This document shows, one piece after another, positions 1-10,100 of a DNA stretch of 64,000 bases. Made by a program: the position numbers and the translations under genes. Below the pieces are notes generated by a model. That model did no database searches. It saw only the letters and a list, made by a program, of their open reading frames with translations, and was not told the origin of the DNA. Every line of letters begins with the position of its first letter. Positions within the stretch are counted from its first letter, which is position 1. The DNA comes from Ariolimax columbianus (Eukaryota; Mollusca; Gastropoda; Stylommatophora; Arionidae), in the NCBI GenBank assembly GCA_036924085.1, contig JAVGWX010000025.1, positions 23,764,752 through 23,828,751 of the forward strand, in the 5' to 3' direction.

Positions 1-27
1 GCGAATTAAAAAAAAAAATTGCAGATC
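1..27 (+). repeat. edge motif, copy 1
   Basis: First copy of a motif that starts GCGAATT, continues with a long A run and ends in CAGATC. The second copy lies at 177-202. The two differ in the length of the A run and at a couple of bases. Confidence 0.55.
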
Positions 28-176
28 ATGTTTAGAAAATTTTAAGCACTTTGAAATGTATTGCAATTTTAACGTACTAATTATGTGGCTAAGTTAAAAG
101 CATTTCCATTGACTTTCAAGTAATTTTACTGACAAGATAAACCAATTTTAAAATAAAAATTTAAAATGAGTAGAAG

Positions 177-202
177 GCGAATTTAAAAAAAAATTGGAGA
201 TC
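177..202 (+). repeat. edge motif, copy 2, at the array boundary
   Basis: Second copy of the motif at 1-27, ending in GAGATC. The first recognisable array sequence (TTAGTTTGG) follows at once, so this is where the array joins its flank. The 176-bp spacing between starts was counted directly. Confidence 0.55.
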
Positions 203-203
203 T

Positions 204-2787
204 TAGTTTGGTAAAGATTGGTTTAGTTTGGTTAAGATTGGTTTACTTTGGTTAAGATTAGTTTAGTTTGGTTAAGATTGGTTTAATTTGGTTAAGATTG
301 GTTTAGTTTGGTTAAATTGGTTTAGTTTGGTTAAGATTAGTTTAGTTTTGTTGAGATTGGTTTATTTTGGTTGAGATTGGTTTAGTTCTGTTAAGATTAG
401 TTTAGTTTAGTTAAGATTGAAGTAGCTTTTTTAATATTGGTCTAGTTTTATCAAGGTTGGTTAAAATTTGTTAAGATTGGTTTAGTTTGCTTTAGATTGG
501 TTTAGTTTAGTTAAGATTTGTTTAGTTCGGTTAAAATTGGTTTGGTTGGGTTAAGATTGTTTTTTTTTGGTTAAGATTGGTTTAGTTTGGTTAAAATTGG
601 TTTAGTTTGGTTAAGATTGGTTTAGTTTGGTTAAGATTGGTTCAGTTTGGTTAAGATTGGTTTAGTTTCGATAAGATTGGCTTAGTTTTGTTAAGATTCG
701 TTTAGTTTATTTAAGAATGGTTTAGTTTGGTTACGATTGCTTTAGTTTGGTTAAGATTGTTTTAATTTCGTTAAGATTGCTTTAGTTTGGTTAAGATTGG
801 ATTAGTTTGGTTAAGATTAGTTTAGTTTAGTTAAGATTGATTAAGCTTTTTTAATATTGGTCTAGTTTGGTCAAGATTAGTTTAAGTTTGTTAAGATTGG
901 TTTAGTTTGGTTAAGATTGCTTTAGTTTGGTTAAGATTGGTTTGTTTGGTTAAGATTGCTTTGGTTTGCTTAAGATTTGTTTAGTTTGGTTTAGATTGGT
1001 TTAGCTTGGTTAATTTTGGTGTAGTTTGGTTATAATTTTTTAGCTTGTTTGAGATCGGTTTAATGTGGTTAAGATTCTATTTTATTGTTAAGATTGGTTT
1101 AGTTTGGTTAAAATTGGTTTAGTTTGGTGAAGATTGGATAAGTTTGGTTAAGATTGGTTTGGCTTTGTTAAGATTGGTTTAGTTTGGTTAAGATTGGTTT
1201 AGTTTGGTTAAGATTGGTTTAGTTTGTTTAAGATTGCTTTAGTTTAGTTAAAATTGGTTTAGTTTGGTTAATATTGGTTTAGCTTGGTTAAGATTGGTTT
1301 AGTTTGGTTTAGTTTGGTTAAGTTGTGTTAAGATTGGTTTAGTTTAGTTAAGTTTGGTTTACTTTGGTTAAGATTAGTTTAATTTGGTTAAGATTGGTTT
1401 AGTTTGGTTGAGATTGGTTCAGTTTGGTTAAGATTGGTTTGGCTTGGTTAAGATTGGTTTAGTTTGGTTAAGATTGCTTTAGTTTGGTTAAAATAGATTT
1501 AGTTTGTTTAAGATTGCTTCAATTTGGTTAAGATTGGTTTATTTGGTTAAAATTGCTTTAGTTTGCTTAGGATTTTTGTAGTTTGGTTAAAATTGGTTTA
1601 GTTTGGTTAACATTGGTTAAGTTTGGTTAAGATGAAATTAGTTTGGTTGAGATTTGTTTATTTTGGTTAAGATTGGTTTAGCTTGGTTAATATTGGTGTA
1701 GTTTAGTTATAATTTTTTTACCTTGTTTAAGATCGGTTTAATTTGGTTAAGATTGTTTTTTTGGGTTAAGATTGGTTTAGTTTGGTTAAAATTGGTTTAG
1801 TTTGGTGAAGATTGGATTAGTTTCGTTAAGATTGGTTTAGTTTGGTTTAGTTTGGTTAGGATTGGTTTAGTTTGGTTAAGATTGGTTTAGTTTCTTAAAG
1901 ATTGGTTTAGTTTGGTTGATATTTATTTTGTTTGCTTGAGATTATTTTGGTTTTGTTAAGATTGGTTTACTTTGGTTAAAATTGGTTTAGTTTGGTTACG
2001 ATTGCTTTAGTTTGGTTAAGATTGGTTTAGCTTGATTAAGATTGGTTTAGTTTGGTTAAAATTGGTTTAGATTGGTTTAGTTTGGTTAAGATTGGTTTAG
2101 TTTGGTTAAGATTGGTTTAGTTTGATTAGGATTGGTTTAGTTTGGTTAAGATTGGTTTAGTTTGATTAAGATTGGTTTAGTTTGGTTAAGATTGGTTCAG
2201 TTTGGTTAAGATTGGTTTAGTTTGGTTACGATTGGTTTATTTTGGTTAAGATTGGTTTAGTTTCGTTAAGATTGCTTTAGTTTGGTTAAGATTGGATTAG
2301 TTTGGTTAAGATTAGTTTAGTTTAGTTAAGATTGATTAAGCTTTTTTAATATTTGTCTAGTTTGGTCAAGATTGGTTTAAGTTTGTTAAGATTGGTTTAC
2401 TTTGGTTAAGATTGGTTTAGTTTGGTTAAGATCAGTTTAGTTTAGTTAAGATTGATTTATCTTTTTTAATATTGGTCTAGTTTGGTTAAGATTGCTTTAG
2501 TTTGGTTAAGATTGGTTTAATTTGGTTAAGATTGGTTTAGTTTGGTTAAGATTGCTTTAGTTTGGTTAAGATTGGTTTAGTTTGGTTAAGATTGCTTCAG
2601 TTAGGTTTAGGTTTTGGTTCAGTTTGGTTAAGATTGGTTTAGTTTCGATAAGATTGGCTTAGTTTTGTTAAGATTCGTTTAGTTTATTTAAGAATGGTTT
2701 AGTTTGGTTACGATTGCTTTAGTTTGGTTAAGATTGTTTTAATTTCGTTAAGATTGCTTTAGTTTGGTTAAGATTGGATTAGTTTGG
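204..2787 (+). repeat. 20-bp satellite array, left segment
   Basis: Tandem copies of GGTTTAGTTTGGTTAAGATT, all in the same orientation, with many single-base variants and some units of about 18-21 bp. The unit is two related 10-bp halves sharing GGTT at the start and TT at the end. No coding capacity is expected: 20 is not a multiple of three, and TAG and TAA in the unit place stops in every frame on both strands. Units near the left edge are more degenerate than those further in (for example around 420-460, 1020-1080 and 1560-1760). The segment ends at the retrotransposon junction at 2787/2788 and resumes at 5451. Confidence 0.97.
638..2614 (+). repeat. ~1.98-kb direct duplication, copy 1 (empty site)
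   Basis: The succession of variant units here matches that starting at about 2615. For example, the series with TTTCGATAAG, then TTTATTTAAGAATGG, then TTACGATTGC at 661-740 recurs at 2638-2717 (offset 1,977). Sequence from 839 on matches sequence from 5451 on (offset 4,612, drifting to about 4,602 by 1921). This copy has no retrotransposon and preserves the uninterrupted target at about 801-846. Ends were placed by eye. Confidence 0.82.
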
Positions 2788-4241
2788 ACAAAGAAGGGAA
2801 CAAGCTATGGAAGCTAGTCAGAGCCATGAATGACGAAACCCCGTCAAATAAACAAATTACTATCAAGCAGGGCGAGAACTTGATCACAGGTAAGAGAGCC
2901 GCAAACGCCTTTGTCGATCACTATGCCAGATCAAACCACATCGAGGTCCCTGCAGATAAGCATACATACATTAGCGAAGAGCTAAAGGGACACGAAAACA
3001 TAAATACGGCTCCTGAAGAGCACATGATGGCCAAACTAACCATGCGCGAAATGGAAGAGGCTATGAGAACACTAAAGAAAAGGAAATCTCCCGGAAAAGA
3101 CGGGATAACAAACGAAATGCTGATGGGGCTGGGCCAAACAGCGAAGAAAAAACTACTATCAGTCCTGAACCAAAGCTGGAAAAGGGGTATTGTACCCCAG
3201 GCATGGAAAGATGCAATACTGGTACCAGTACCAAAAACAGGAAAGGATAAAACAGATCCGAATGGATACAGGCCCATAAGCCTAATGAGCTGTGTCGGCA
3301 AGCTGATGGAACGGATGATAAACACCAGACTGATGTGGCATCTGGAAGAAAAACGAATACTAATTCCACAGCAAGCCGGCTTTAGACAGCACAGATCCAC
3401 TGAGGACCAGGTCATCCTCATAGCCCAGGAGATAGAAGATGCCTACCAGGCACAGAAGCACACAGTAGCTGTTTGGGTGGATCTGGAAAAGGCATTTGAC
3501 AAAGTCTGGAAGGATGGACTTAGAGTCAAGCTGAGAAGAAGTGATGTCTGTGGGAAGATGTACAAGTGGATCAACCACTACCTCAAACAAAGAACGGCCA
3601 GAGTCCAAGTACAAGGGCAGATGAGCAAAAAGGTGACACTCGAGCAGGGAGTACCCCAAGGGGGAGTACTGTCACCCACACTCTTTCTGGTATATATAAA
3701 CGATATTACAGAGAATATACCAAGAAGAGTCCATAGCTCAATGTTTGCAGACGATCTGGCTATGTGGACCTCTGAAAAGAATCTCACCATAGCAAGAAAT
3801 CGGATGCAAACGGCCCTAACATCGCTGGAAGAGTGGGCGAACTCATGGCTGGTCAAAATAAACGAGGAGAAAACCACGTGCACAATATTCTCGCTCTCAT
3901 TAAAACCCCAAAGTACCAAATTAAGCCTAAATGGCAAAATCCTGCAGCCAAACGACAACCCAACCTATCTGGGAGTCACATTTGATCGGCGCATGACATG
4001 GAAAAGTCAGATTGAGAGAAACCGAATGAAAGCCAGAGAAAGAATGGCGATCATGAGGAAACTTGCTGGCACAAGCTGGGGAGCAGACGAAGGCATACTA
4101 AAGAAACTGTACACTGGAAGAGTGAGACCAGTTCTCGAGTATGGCATTGCGGCATGGACAACAGCAGCGAAGGCGAACTTCGATAAAGTTAACAAACTAC
4201 AAAACCAAGCCATGAGAATTATAACAGGTGGCAGGAAGTGA
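2788..4241 (+). pseudogene. Reverse transcriptase part of ORF2, open segment ending in a premature stop
   Basis: Open frame of about 484 residues running in from the truncated 5' end; the first base of the frame lies in array sequence, so no native start exists. Numbering from position 2784, residues 1-80 are the linker upstream of the polymerase. Motifs in order: YRPISL (162-167), QAGFRQHRSTEDQ (197-209), the catalytic VDLEKAFDKVW (232-242, Asp 233), QGVPQGGVLSP (288-298), the catalytic FADD (321-324), and YLGVTF with a downstream W (395-406). The core is complete and its catalytic aspartates are intact. In a living element it would copy element RNA into DNA at a nicked chromosomal site. The frame stops at TGA 4239-4241 just after the thumb region. 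The same frame continues directly with family-like sequence, so this is a nonsense mutation, not the natural end. Confidence 0.93.
4239..4241 (+). other. Premature in-frame TGA in ORF2
   Basis: The codon after GGRK is TGA. Reading on in the same frame gives TPIVELEKIT and then the open stretch from 4284 to about 4716, so no frame change occurs here. A single base change from a sense codon (TCA would give serine) is the simplest explanation, but the original codon is inferred. Confidence 0.85.
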
Positions 4242-4731
4242 ACGCCAATTGTAGAACTTGAAAAGATTACAAAACTGCAATCCATGACCGATAGAAGAGA
4301 CTGCAGAGCCCAGCTGCAGTCAGAGAAACTCCGAAGACTGACGGACCATCCAATGTACCAGAGACTAAACAATCTGGGAAATGGGAAACTGAAGCGGAGA
4401 AACTTTGCAGAAATAGCCAAAGCAAAGATGCACGAAGATCCCATAAACGCACTAACAACACCAAAACCCATCACTACTGTACGAAAACCTACTTGGAGGC
4501 AGGATATATTTCCAGAGGTGGTAGAAAATATACCAGGTATTGCAAACAAAAACTGCCAGAGTGAGAAAGAAAGGAGAGACACTACCCTAAGCTTCATAAC
4601 GAAAAGCTACCCAAGCATGGACTGGACCCATGCATACACCGACGGTTCTGTAACAAACACTACACAGAACGGAGGGGCAGGAGCATTCCTGAACCTACCA
4701 AATGGCAGAAATATAACAGTCATTCGCTACT
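4242..4731 (+). pseudogene. ORF2 connection region and first half of RNase H
   Basis: Same reading frame as the reverse transcriptase, separated from it by the stop at 4239-4241. The first 110 or so codons form a basic, helix-prone connection between polymerase and RNase H. Near the end, THAYTDGSV carries the first RNase H catalytic aspartate (codon 4641-4643), followed by NGGAGAF, the glycine-rich strand typical of the fold. The frame then runs into TAA at 4734-4736. The homologous continuation TGKYTSNFRAEAEAL lies one frame further on, so a frameshift falls just before it. Confidence 0.87.
4716..4731 (+). other. Frameshift inside the RNase H domain
   Basis: Upstream RNase H sequence is in the frame of 4284; downstream sequence is in the frame of 4729 (ACT GGT AAG TAC). 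The downstream frame has a TAA at 4714-4716 and the upstream frame has a TAA at 4734-4736, so the switch must lie between them. The change fits one extra base, or two lost bases, in this copy. Confidence 0.8.
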
Positions 4732-5424
4732 GGTAAGTACACAAGCAATTTCAGAGCAGAGGCAGAGGCACTGAGGGCGGCAGTGGAAGAAATGGTGACA
4801 CACAGTGAAAATGAGAGCCATATAGTCTTGCTGACAGATGCTCTCGAAGTAGTCACAGCGCTAAAAAGCCAGAAGAACACTGAGCTTAATGACTTAAGAG
4901 CAGCACTCTGCAAACTGTGCCAGCAGTCCGCACCAAAAAGGGCGGTGGTACAGTGGGTTCCGTCACACTGCAACATCCAAGGCAACGAGGAGGCCGACAG
5001 ACTGGCAAAAGAAGGTGCAAGGCTACCACAAACAGATACCAGTATGACGTACGAAGAGTCAAAACGGCTTATCAAAGCCAGATACATGTCCAAATGGGAA
5101 ACCGAACATACTGGTTACACCAAAAACGATGCCTATTACCAGTTGAACCGAAGAGAGCAGGTCGTTGTCTTCAGACTTCGCACTGGCCACAACAGACTGA
5201 GGTACCACCTATTCAACAAACTGAAGATAGGGTGTACCGACGAATGCCCGTGCGGTACTGGTAAAATGACCACTGAACATCTGCTGCAGAACTGCCCGAC
5301 ATACGAGGATCAGAGAGAGCAGATGTGGCCATTGCCAGTGGAACTGCAAGACAGGCTGTATGGTAGTGTCGACAGCCTCAGGATGACGGCTGCTTTTTTC
5401 GAAAAAATAATGGTTACTGTCTGA
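4729..5424 (+). pseudogene. Second half of RNase H and C-terminal CCHC knuckle of ORF2
   Basis: Continues the RNase H after the frameshift. RAEAEAL has the catalytic glutamate (4759-4761), LLTDAL the second aspartate (4837-4839), and WVPSHCNIQGNEEADRLAK the conserved histidine and last aspartate (4996-4998), so the D-E-D-D set is complete although split. Downstream, CPC, then EHLL, then C (codons 5245-5295; spacing C-x1-C-x8-H-x4-C) is the zinc-binding knuckle usual at the end of such ORFs. The protein ends at TGA 5422-5424 after a hydrophobic FFEKIMVTV tail. RNase H would remove element RNA from the RNA-DNA hybrid during integration. This half cannot be made as part of the polyprotein in the present copy. 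Confidence 0.88.
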
Positions 5425-5435
5425 CTGTGTACGCA

Positions 5436-5450
5436 GAAGAAGAAGAAGAA
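5436..5450 (+). repeat. (GAA)5 3' tail of the retrotransposon
   Basis: Five GAA triplets follow ACGCA and directly abut array sequence GATTAAGC at 5451. Short triplet tails instead of poly(A) are known in several I-superfamily lineages and mark the true 3' end used for priming. The last GA bases could equally belong to the target. Confidence 0.85.
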
Positions 5451-7190
5451 GATTAAGCTTTTTTAATATTGGTCTAGTTTGGTCAAGATTAGTTTAAGTT
5501 TGTTAAGATTGGTTTAGTTTGGTTAAGATTGCTTTAGTTTGGTTAAGATTGGTTTGTTTGGTTAAGATTGCTTTAGTTTGCTTAAGATTTGTTTAGTTTG
5601 GTTTAGATTGGTTTAGCTTGGTTAATTTTGGTGTAGTTTGGTTATAATTTTTTAGCTTGTTTAAGATCGGTTTAATGTGGTTAAGATTCTATTTTAATGT
5701 TAAGATTGATTTAGTTTGGTTAAAATTGGTTTAGTTTGATGAAGATTGGATAAGTTTGGTTAAGATTGGTTTGGCTTTGTTAAGATTGGTTTAGTTTGGT
5801 TAAGATTGGTTTAGTTTGGTTAAGATTGGTTTAGTTTGTTTAAGATTACTTTAGTTTTGTTAAAATTGGTTTAGTTTGGTTAATATTGGTTTAGCTTGGT
5901 TAAGATTGGTTTAGTTTGGTTTAGTTTGGTTAAGTTGTGTTAAGATTGGTTTAGTTTAGTTAAGTTTGGTTTACTTTGGTTAAGATTAGTTTAATTTGGT
6001 TAAGATTGGTTTAGTTTGGTTGAGATTGGTTCAGTTTGGTTAAGATTGGTTTGGCTTGGTTAAGATTGGTTTAGTTTGGTTAAGATTGCTTTAGTTTGGT
6101 TAAAATAGATTTAGTTTGTTTAAGATTGCTTCAATTTGGTTAAGATTGGTTTATTTGGTTAAAATTGCTTTAGTTTGCTTAGGTTTTTTTTAGTTTGGTT
6201 AAAATTGGTTTAGTTTGGTTAAGATTCGTTAAGTTTGGTTAAGATGAAATTAGTTTGGTTGAGATTTGTTTATTTTGGTTAAGATTGGTTTAGCTTGGTT
6301 AATATTGGTGTAGTTTAGTTATAATTTTTTTACCTTGTTTAAGATCGGTTTAATTTGGTTAAGATTGTTTTTTTTGGTTAAGATTGGTTTAGTTTGGTTA
6401 AAATTGGTTTAGTTTGGTGAAGATTGGATTAGTTTCGTTAAGATTGGTTTAGTTTGGTTAGGATTGGTTTAGTTTGGTTAAGATTGGTTTAGTTTCTTAA
6501 AGATTGGTTTAGTTTGGTTGATATTTATTTTGTTTGCTTGAGATTATTTTGGTTTTGTTAAGATTTTTTACTTTGGTTAAAATTGGTTTAGTTTGGTTAC
6601 GATTGCTTTAGTTTGGTTAAGATTGGTTTAGCTTGATTAAGATTGGTTTAGTTTGGTTAAAATTGGTTTAGATTGGTTTAGTTTGGTTAAGGTTGGTTTA
6701 GTTTGGTTAAGATTGGTTTAGTTTGATTAGGATTGGTTAAGTTTGGTTAAGATTGGTTTAGTTTGATTAAGATTGGTTTAGTTTGGTTAAGATTGGTTCA
6801 GTTTGGTTAAGATTGGTTTAGTTTGGTTACGATTGGTTTATTTTGATTAAGATTGGTTTAGTTTCGTTAAGATTGCTTTAGTTTGGTAAAGATTGGATTA
6901 GTTTGGTTAAGATTAGTTTAGTTTAGTTAAGATTGATTAAGCTTTTTTAATATTTGTCTAGTTTGGTCAAGATTGGTTTAAGTTTGTTAAGATTGGTTTA
7001 CTTTGGTTAAGATTGGTTTAGTTTGGTTAAGATCAGTTTAGTTTAGTTAAGATTGATTTATCTTTTTTAATATTGGTCTAGTTTGGTTAAGATTGCTTTA
7101 GTTTGGTTTAATTTGGTTAAGATTGGTTTAGTTTGGTTAAGATTGCTTTAGTTTGGATAAGATTGGTTTAGTTTGGTTAAGATTGCTTCA

Positions 7191-10100
7191 GTTTGGTTAA
7201 GATTGGTTTAGTTTGGTTAAGATTAGTTTAGTTTGGTTAAGATTGGTTCGGCTTGGTTAAGATTGGTTTAGTTTTGTTGAGATTAGTTTAGTTTAGTTAA
7301 GATTGAATTAGCTTTTTAAATATTGGTGTAGTTTTGTCAAGTTTGGTTTAAATTTGTTAAGATTGGTTTAGTTTGATTTAGATTGGTTTAGTTTAGTTAA
7401 GATTTGTTTAGTTTGGTTACGATTGGTTTATTTTGGTTAAGATTAGTTTAGTTTGGTTAAGATTGGTTTAGTTTGGTTAAAATTGGTTTAGTTTGGTTAA
7501 GATTAGTTTAGTTTTGTTGAGATTGGTTTGTTTTGGTTAAGATTGGTTTAGTTTAGTTAATATTGGTGTAGTTTGATTATAAATTTATTAGCTTGTTTAA
7601 GATCGGTTTAATTTGGTTAAGATTGGTTTAGTTTGGTTAAGATTAGTTTAGTTTGGTTAAGATTGGTTCGGCTTGGTTGAGATTGGTTTAGTTTTGTTAA
7701 GATTAGTTTAGTTTAGTTAAGATTGCATTAGCTTTTTAAATATTGGTGTAGTTTTGTCAAGATTGGTTTAAATTTGTTAAGATTGGTTTACTTTGGTTTA
7801 GATTGGTTTAGTTTAGTTAAGATTTGTTTAGTTTGGTTAAAATTGGTTTAGTTTTGTAAAAATTGATTTGGTTGGGTTAAGATTGGTTTACTTTGGTTAA
7901 GATTGGTTTAGTTTGGTTAAAATCTGTTTAGTTTGGTTAAGATTGGTTTAGTTTGGTTAAGATTGGTTCAGTTTGGTTAAGATTGGTTTAGTTTCGATAA
8001 GATTGGTTAAGTTTTGTTAAGATTCGTTTAGTTTATTTAAGATAGGTTTAGTTTGGTTACGATTGCTTTAGTTTGGTTAAGATTGGTTTAGCTTGGTTAA
8101 AATTGCTTTAGTTTGGTTAAGATTGGTTTAGTTTCGTTAAGATTGCTTTAGTTTGGTTAAGATTGGATTAGTTTTGTTAAGATTAGTTTAGTTTAGTTAA
8201 GATTGATTAAGCTTTTTTAATATTAGTCTAGTTTGGTCAAGATTGGTTTAAGTTTGTTAAGATTGCTTTAGTTTGGTTAAGATTGGTTTAGTTTGGTTAA
8301 GATTAGTTTAGTTTAGTTAAGATTGATTTAGCTTTTTTAATATTGGTCTAGTTTGGTTAAGATTGCTTTAGTTTGGTTAAGATTGGTTTAGTTTGGTTAG
8401 GATTGGTTTAGTTTGGTTAAGATTGCTTTAGTTTGGTTAAGATTGGTTTAGTTTGGTTAAGATTGCTTCAGTTTGGTTAAGATTGGTTTAGTTTGGTTAA
8501 GATTGGTTTAGTTTGGTTAAGATTGGTCTAGTTTGATTATACATTTTTTAGCTTGTTTAAGATCGGTTTAATTTGGTTAAGATTAGTTTAGTTTGGTTAA
8601 GATTGGTATAGTTTTGTCAAGATTGGTTTAAATTTGTTAAGATTGGTTTAGTTTGGTTTAGATTGGTTTAGTTTAGTTAAGACTTGTTTAGTTTGGTTAA
8701 AATTGGTTTAGTTTTGTAAAAAATGGTTTGGTTGGGTTAAGATTGGTTTGCTTTGGTTAAGATTGGTTTAGTTTGGTTAAAATCTGTTTAGTTTGGTTAA
8801 GATTGGTTTAGTTTGGTTAAGATTGGTTCAGTTTGGTTAAGTTTGGTTTAGTTTCGATAAGATTGGTTTAGTTTTGTTAAGATTCGTTTAGTTTATTTAA
8901 GAATGGTTTAGTTTGGTTACGATTTCTTTAGTTTGGTTAAGATTGGTTTAGCTTGGTTAAAATTGCTTTAGTTTGGTTAAGATTGGTTTAATTTCGTTAA
9001 GATTGCTTTAGTTTGGTTAAGATTGGATTAGTTTAGTTAAGATTGATTTAGCTTTTTTAATATTGGTCTAATTTGGTTAAGATTGCTTTAGTTTGGTTAA
9101 GATTGGTTTAGTTTGGTTAAGATTGCTTCAGTTTGGTTAAGATTGGTTTAGTTTTGTTTAGATTAGTTTAGTTTGGTTAAGATTGCTTTAGTTTGGTTAA
9201 GATTGGATTAGTTTGGTTAAGATTAGTTTAGTTTAGTTAAGATTGATTAAGCTTTTTTAATATTGGTCTAGTTTGGTCAAGATTGGTTTAAGTTTGTTAA
9301 GATTGGTTTAGTTTGGTTAAGATTGGTTTAGTTTGGTTAAGATTAGTTTAGTTTAGTTAAGATTGATTTAGCTTTTTCAACATTGGTCTAGTTTGGTTAA
9401 TATTGTTTTAGTTTGGTTAAGATTACTTCAGTTTGGTTAAGATTGGTTTAGTTTGGTTAAGATTGGTTTAGTTTGGTTAAGATTGCTTCAGTTTGGTTTA
9501 GATTGGTTTAGTTTTGTTTAGATTAGTTTAGTTTGGTTAAGATTGGTTTAGTTTGGTTTAGAATGGTTTAGTTTGGTTAAAATTGGTTTAGTTTGGTCAA
9601 GATTAGTTTAGTTTTGTTGAGATTGGTTTGTTTTGGTTAAGATTGGTTTAGTTTAGTTAATATTGGTGTAGTTTGATTATACATTTTTTAGCTTGTTTAA
9701 GATCGGTTTAATTTGGTTAAGATTGGTTTAGTTTGGTTAAGATTAGTTTAGTTTAGTTAAGATTGAATTAGCTTTTTAAATATTGGTGTAGTTTTGTCAA
9801 GATTGGTTTAAATTTGTTAAGATTGGTTTAGTTTGGTTTAGATTATTTGGTTTAGTTGAGATTTGTTTAGTTTAGTTAAAATTGGTTTAGTTTTGTAAAA
9901 ATTGATTTGGTTGGGTTAAGATTGGTTTACTTTGGTTAAGATTGGTTTAGTTTGGTTAAAATCTGTTTAGTTTGGTTAAGATTGGTTTAGTTTGGTTAAG
10001 ATTGGTTCAGTTTGGTTAAGATTTGTTTAGTTTCGATAAGATTGGTTAAATTTTGTTAAGATTCGTTTAGTTTATTCAAGATAGGTTTAGTTTGGTTACG

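Larger units (their letters stand above)
1..203. other. AT-rich left flank outside the array
   Basis: This stretch lacks the 20-bp unit and is A/T-rich with several A runs. No convincing open frame or RNA gene is visible. A 26-27 bp motif beginning GCGAATT, followed by an A run, ATTG and then AGATC, occurs at 1-27 and again at 177-202 with a few differences. It could therefore be one full copy of a repeat about 176 bp long. Only one full period lies in the window, so this is a suggestion. The array begins immediately after the second copy. Confidence 0.6.
2788..5450 (+). mobile_element. 5'-truncated non-LTR retrotransposon (I superfamily, Nimb-like?)
   Basis: A 2.66-kb fragment of a LINE-type element inserted in the satellite. 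It encodes, in order, the end of a linker, a reverse transcriptase, a connecting region, an RNase H and a C-terminal CCHC knuckle. There are only about 11 bases between the stop codon and a (GAA)n tail. No apurinic endonuclease domain precedes the reverse transcriptase, so the 5' part is missing, as is usual for aborted target-primed reverse transcription. RNase H plus a CCHC knuckle argues for the I superfamily rather than Jockey, RTE or CR1. The short triplet tail recalls Nimb-like elements from memory; the clade is not proven. An in-frame stop and a frameshift show that it is dead. Base composition (balanced, with many C) contrasts sharply with the C-poor array. Left junction: array AGTTTGG, then ACAAAG. 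Right junction: the GAA tail, then array GATTAAGC. No target-site duplication is visible. Confidence 0.93.
2615..7190 (+). repeat. ~1.98-kb direct duplication, copy 2 (with insertion)
   Basis: Second copy of the block at 638-2614, split by the 2788-5450 retrotransposon. Without the insertion it is about 1.9 kb, slightly shorter than copy 1 because of small losses (for example near 6446 and 7110) and about 28 bp missing at the insertion point. The homology fades near 7190, the counterpart of the end of copy 1. Confidence 0.8.

Noticed and set aside
1..203. RNA gene or promoter in the left flank
   Set aside because: Only A/T-rich sequence and a repeated motif are seen; there is no tRNA-like box pair, fold or start signal that I could support.
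2921..4597. Minus-strand open frames opposite the retrotransposon
   Set aside because: They lie wholly opposite the reverse transcriptase and connection region, have no recognisable motif, and are hydrophobic as expected for antisense of a lysine-rich protein.
4716..4740. Intron explaining the frame change (GTAAG at 4733)
   Set aside because: GGTAAGT resembles a 5' splice site, but coding homology resumes at once with TGKYTSNF, leaving no room for an intron; non-LTR ORFs normally have none.
4917..5264. Alternative + strand frame inside the RNase H
   Set aside because: It overlaps the RNase H and CCHC coding frame, which carries all the motifs; this frame carries none.
2770..5470. Target-site duplication flanking the retrotransposon
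   Set aside because: The bases left of 2788 (AGTTTGG) and right of 5450 (GATTAAGC) do not match, and comparison with the empty site shows loss rather than gain.
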